Origin: Patescibacteria group bacterium
Lineage (GTDB): Bacteria; Patescibacteriota; Minisyncoccia; UBA6257; 02-FULL-45-10c
Assembly: GCA_023474975.1 (NCBI GenBank)
Contig: JAMCXE010000011.1
Location: 1-6,522, forward strand
DNA: 6,522 bases
Direction of reading: 5' to 3'
The first letter of the stretch is position 1. Every line of letters starts with the position of its first letter. The translations under genes and the position numbers were made by a program. Shown here piece by piece: positions 5,986 to 6,522 of this stretch. The notes beneath the pieces were generated by a model. It saw only the letters and a program-made list of their open reading frames with translations, searched no databases and had not been told where the DNA came from.

Positions 5986-6519
5986 TCAATCAATACAGCA
6001 CTGTACGGCCTTTTTGGCGATTTCGCCGATCTTTTCCACAAATCCCTTATCCTTATTTTCTTCTAAATATTTTTCTATCTCTATCTCTGCGGCTATGCCC
6101 ATACCTACGGCGGTTCCTATCTGCCGATACATACTATCCATACAATCTCCAGCGGCGAAAAGCCCTTTGATATTGGTCTGAAATCTGAATTTAGGCTCAA
6201 ACTTTTCTTTTAATTCATTGGCGCTCTCAAATCCAGCTCTGTCGGCAGTGTAAATATATCCTTTTTTATCCATAATAACACCGGAACCAGAAAGGAATTT
6301 GGTGCTCGGAGTATGCCCTATAGCCAAAAATATTCCCCGAACATCCAGCACTTCTTCTTTGCCTGTTTTATTATCTTTCATTTTTATGCCACTCACTCTG
6401 TCTTCGCCCAAAAAATCTATGATCTCTCTATCAAGCTTAACTTCTATTTTTGGGTTATTTAGAACCTTCTCTTGCATTATTTTTGAAGCTCTAAGCGCAT
6501 CTCTTCTGTGCACAATGAA
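5986..6519 (-). CDS. trxB: Thioredoxin reductase, C-terminal part (5' end missing or broken)
   Basis: The fragment (numbered from the GTG at 6513-6511) begins in the NADPH domain with HRRDALRAS, the phosphate-binding HRRDxxR motif of low-molecular-weight thioredoxin reductases. It continues through GIFLAIGHTP (60-69) into the FAD-binding end: FAAGD (119-123) and YRQIGTAVGMG (129-139). About half of a normal reductase of roughly 310 residues is absent, including the FAD GxGxxG motif and the CxxC centre. The frame reads F-I-V-H-R-R back to 6519 and then meets a TAA in the last three bases. The GTG is therefore unlikely to be a real start, and the TAA may be an end-of-sequence artefact. Two oddities are a stretch of about 15-20 extra residues between GYIYT (86-90) and the FAAGD motif, and a C-terminal tail ending Gln-Cys-Cys-Ile-Asp. 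The stop is TGA followed at once by TAA. It would transfer electrons from NADPH to the thioredoxin encoded next. Confidence 0.88.
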   Translation of the reverse strand, partial: FIVHRRDALRASKIMQEKVLNNPKIEVKLDREIIDFLGEDRVSGIKMKDNKTGKEEVLDVRGIFLAIGHTPSTKFLSGSGVIMDKKGYIYTADRAGFESANELKEKFEPKFRFQTNIKGLFAAGDCMDSMYRQIGTAVGMGIAAEIEIEKYLEENKDKGFVEKIGEIAKKAVQCCID

Positions 6520-6522
6520 TTA

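Noticed and set aside
5986..5988. Alternative genetic code with TGA as glycine, as in some CPR lineages
   Set aside because: TGA ends the reductase at a sensible place and no TGA interrupts any conserved domain, although these genes contain many glycines.
1..6522. CRISPR array, insertion sequence or phage genes
   Set aside because: No regularly spaced repeats, transposase or integrase motifs, or phage structural genes are visible on either strand.

Overview
This is an AT-rich, tightly packed bacterial window with nine genes, two of them cut by the window edges. It reads cleanly in the standard bacterial code: TAG, TAA and TGA all end genes, and no TGA interrupts a conserved domain. Small genes, short gaps, and A/T-rich leaders that almost all lack a Shine-Dalgarno sequence fit an uncultivated small-genome bacterium of the Patescibacteria (CPR) type. 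That placement is an inference from style and protein flavour, not from a marker gene.

Layout. (1) Positions 1-1633, minus strand: a membrane-anchored metallophosphoesterase followed by a partial DUF4105 (Lnb N-terminal domain-like) gene, with a good sigma-70-type promoter just upstream of the phosphoesterase. (2) Positions 1634-2047: a divergent gap of about 410 bp with no convincing gene, only short ORFs that might be gene remains. (3) Positions 2048-5577, plus strand: a five-gene run consisting of a cation diffusion facilitator with an added C-terminal zinc ribbon; a metal ABC transporter ATPase; its ABC-3 permease; a membrane-anchored thioredoxin-fold protein with a CPHC site; and an unrecognised multi-pass membrane protein with a CPIC motif at the end of its signal sequence. 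(4) Positions 5588-6522, minus strand and converging on the run: thioredoxin, preceded by the C-terminal half of thioredoxin reductase.

How the parts may fit: the CDF protein should export a divalent metal (probably zinc) and the ABC pair should import one, although no substrate-binding protein is encoded between them. The CPHC and CPIC proteins sit at the outer face of the membrane and overlap or closely follow the permease gene. This suggests a redox or metal-delivery role tied to transport. The cytoplasmic thioredoxin system lies next door. The link between the two is a hypothesis from gene order.

Two cautions. The first 16 bases are an exact reverse complement of 653-668, and the last 10 bases are an exact reverse complement of 6211-6220. 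The last 10 bases also put a stop codon into the reductase frame. Both ends may therefore be assembly or amplification artefacts. Also, a hairpin in front of the ABC ATPase gene contains its only Shine-Dalgarno-like sequence and has an alternative pairing partner upstream. It is either a translational switch or a small dispersed repeat.
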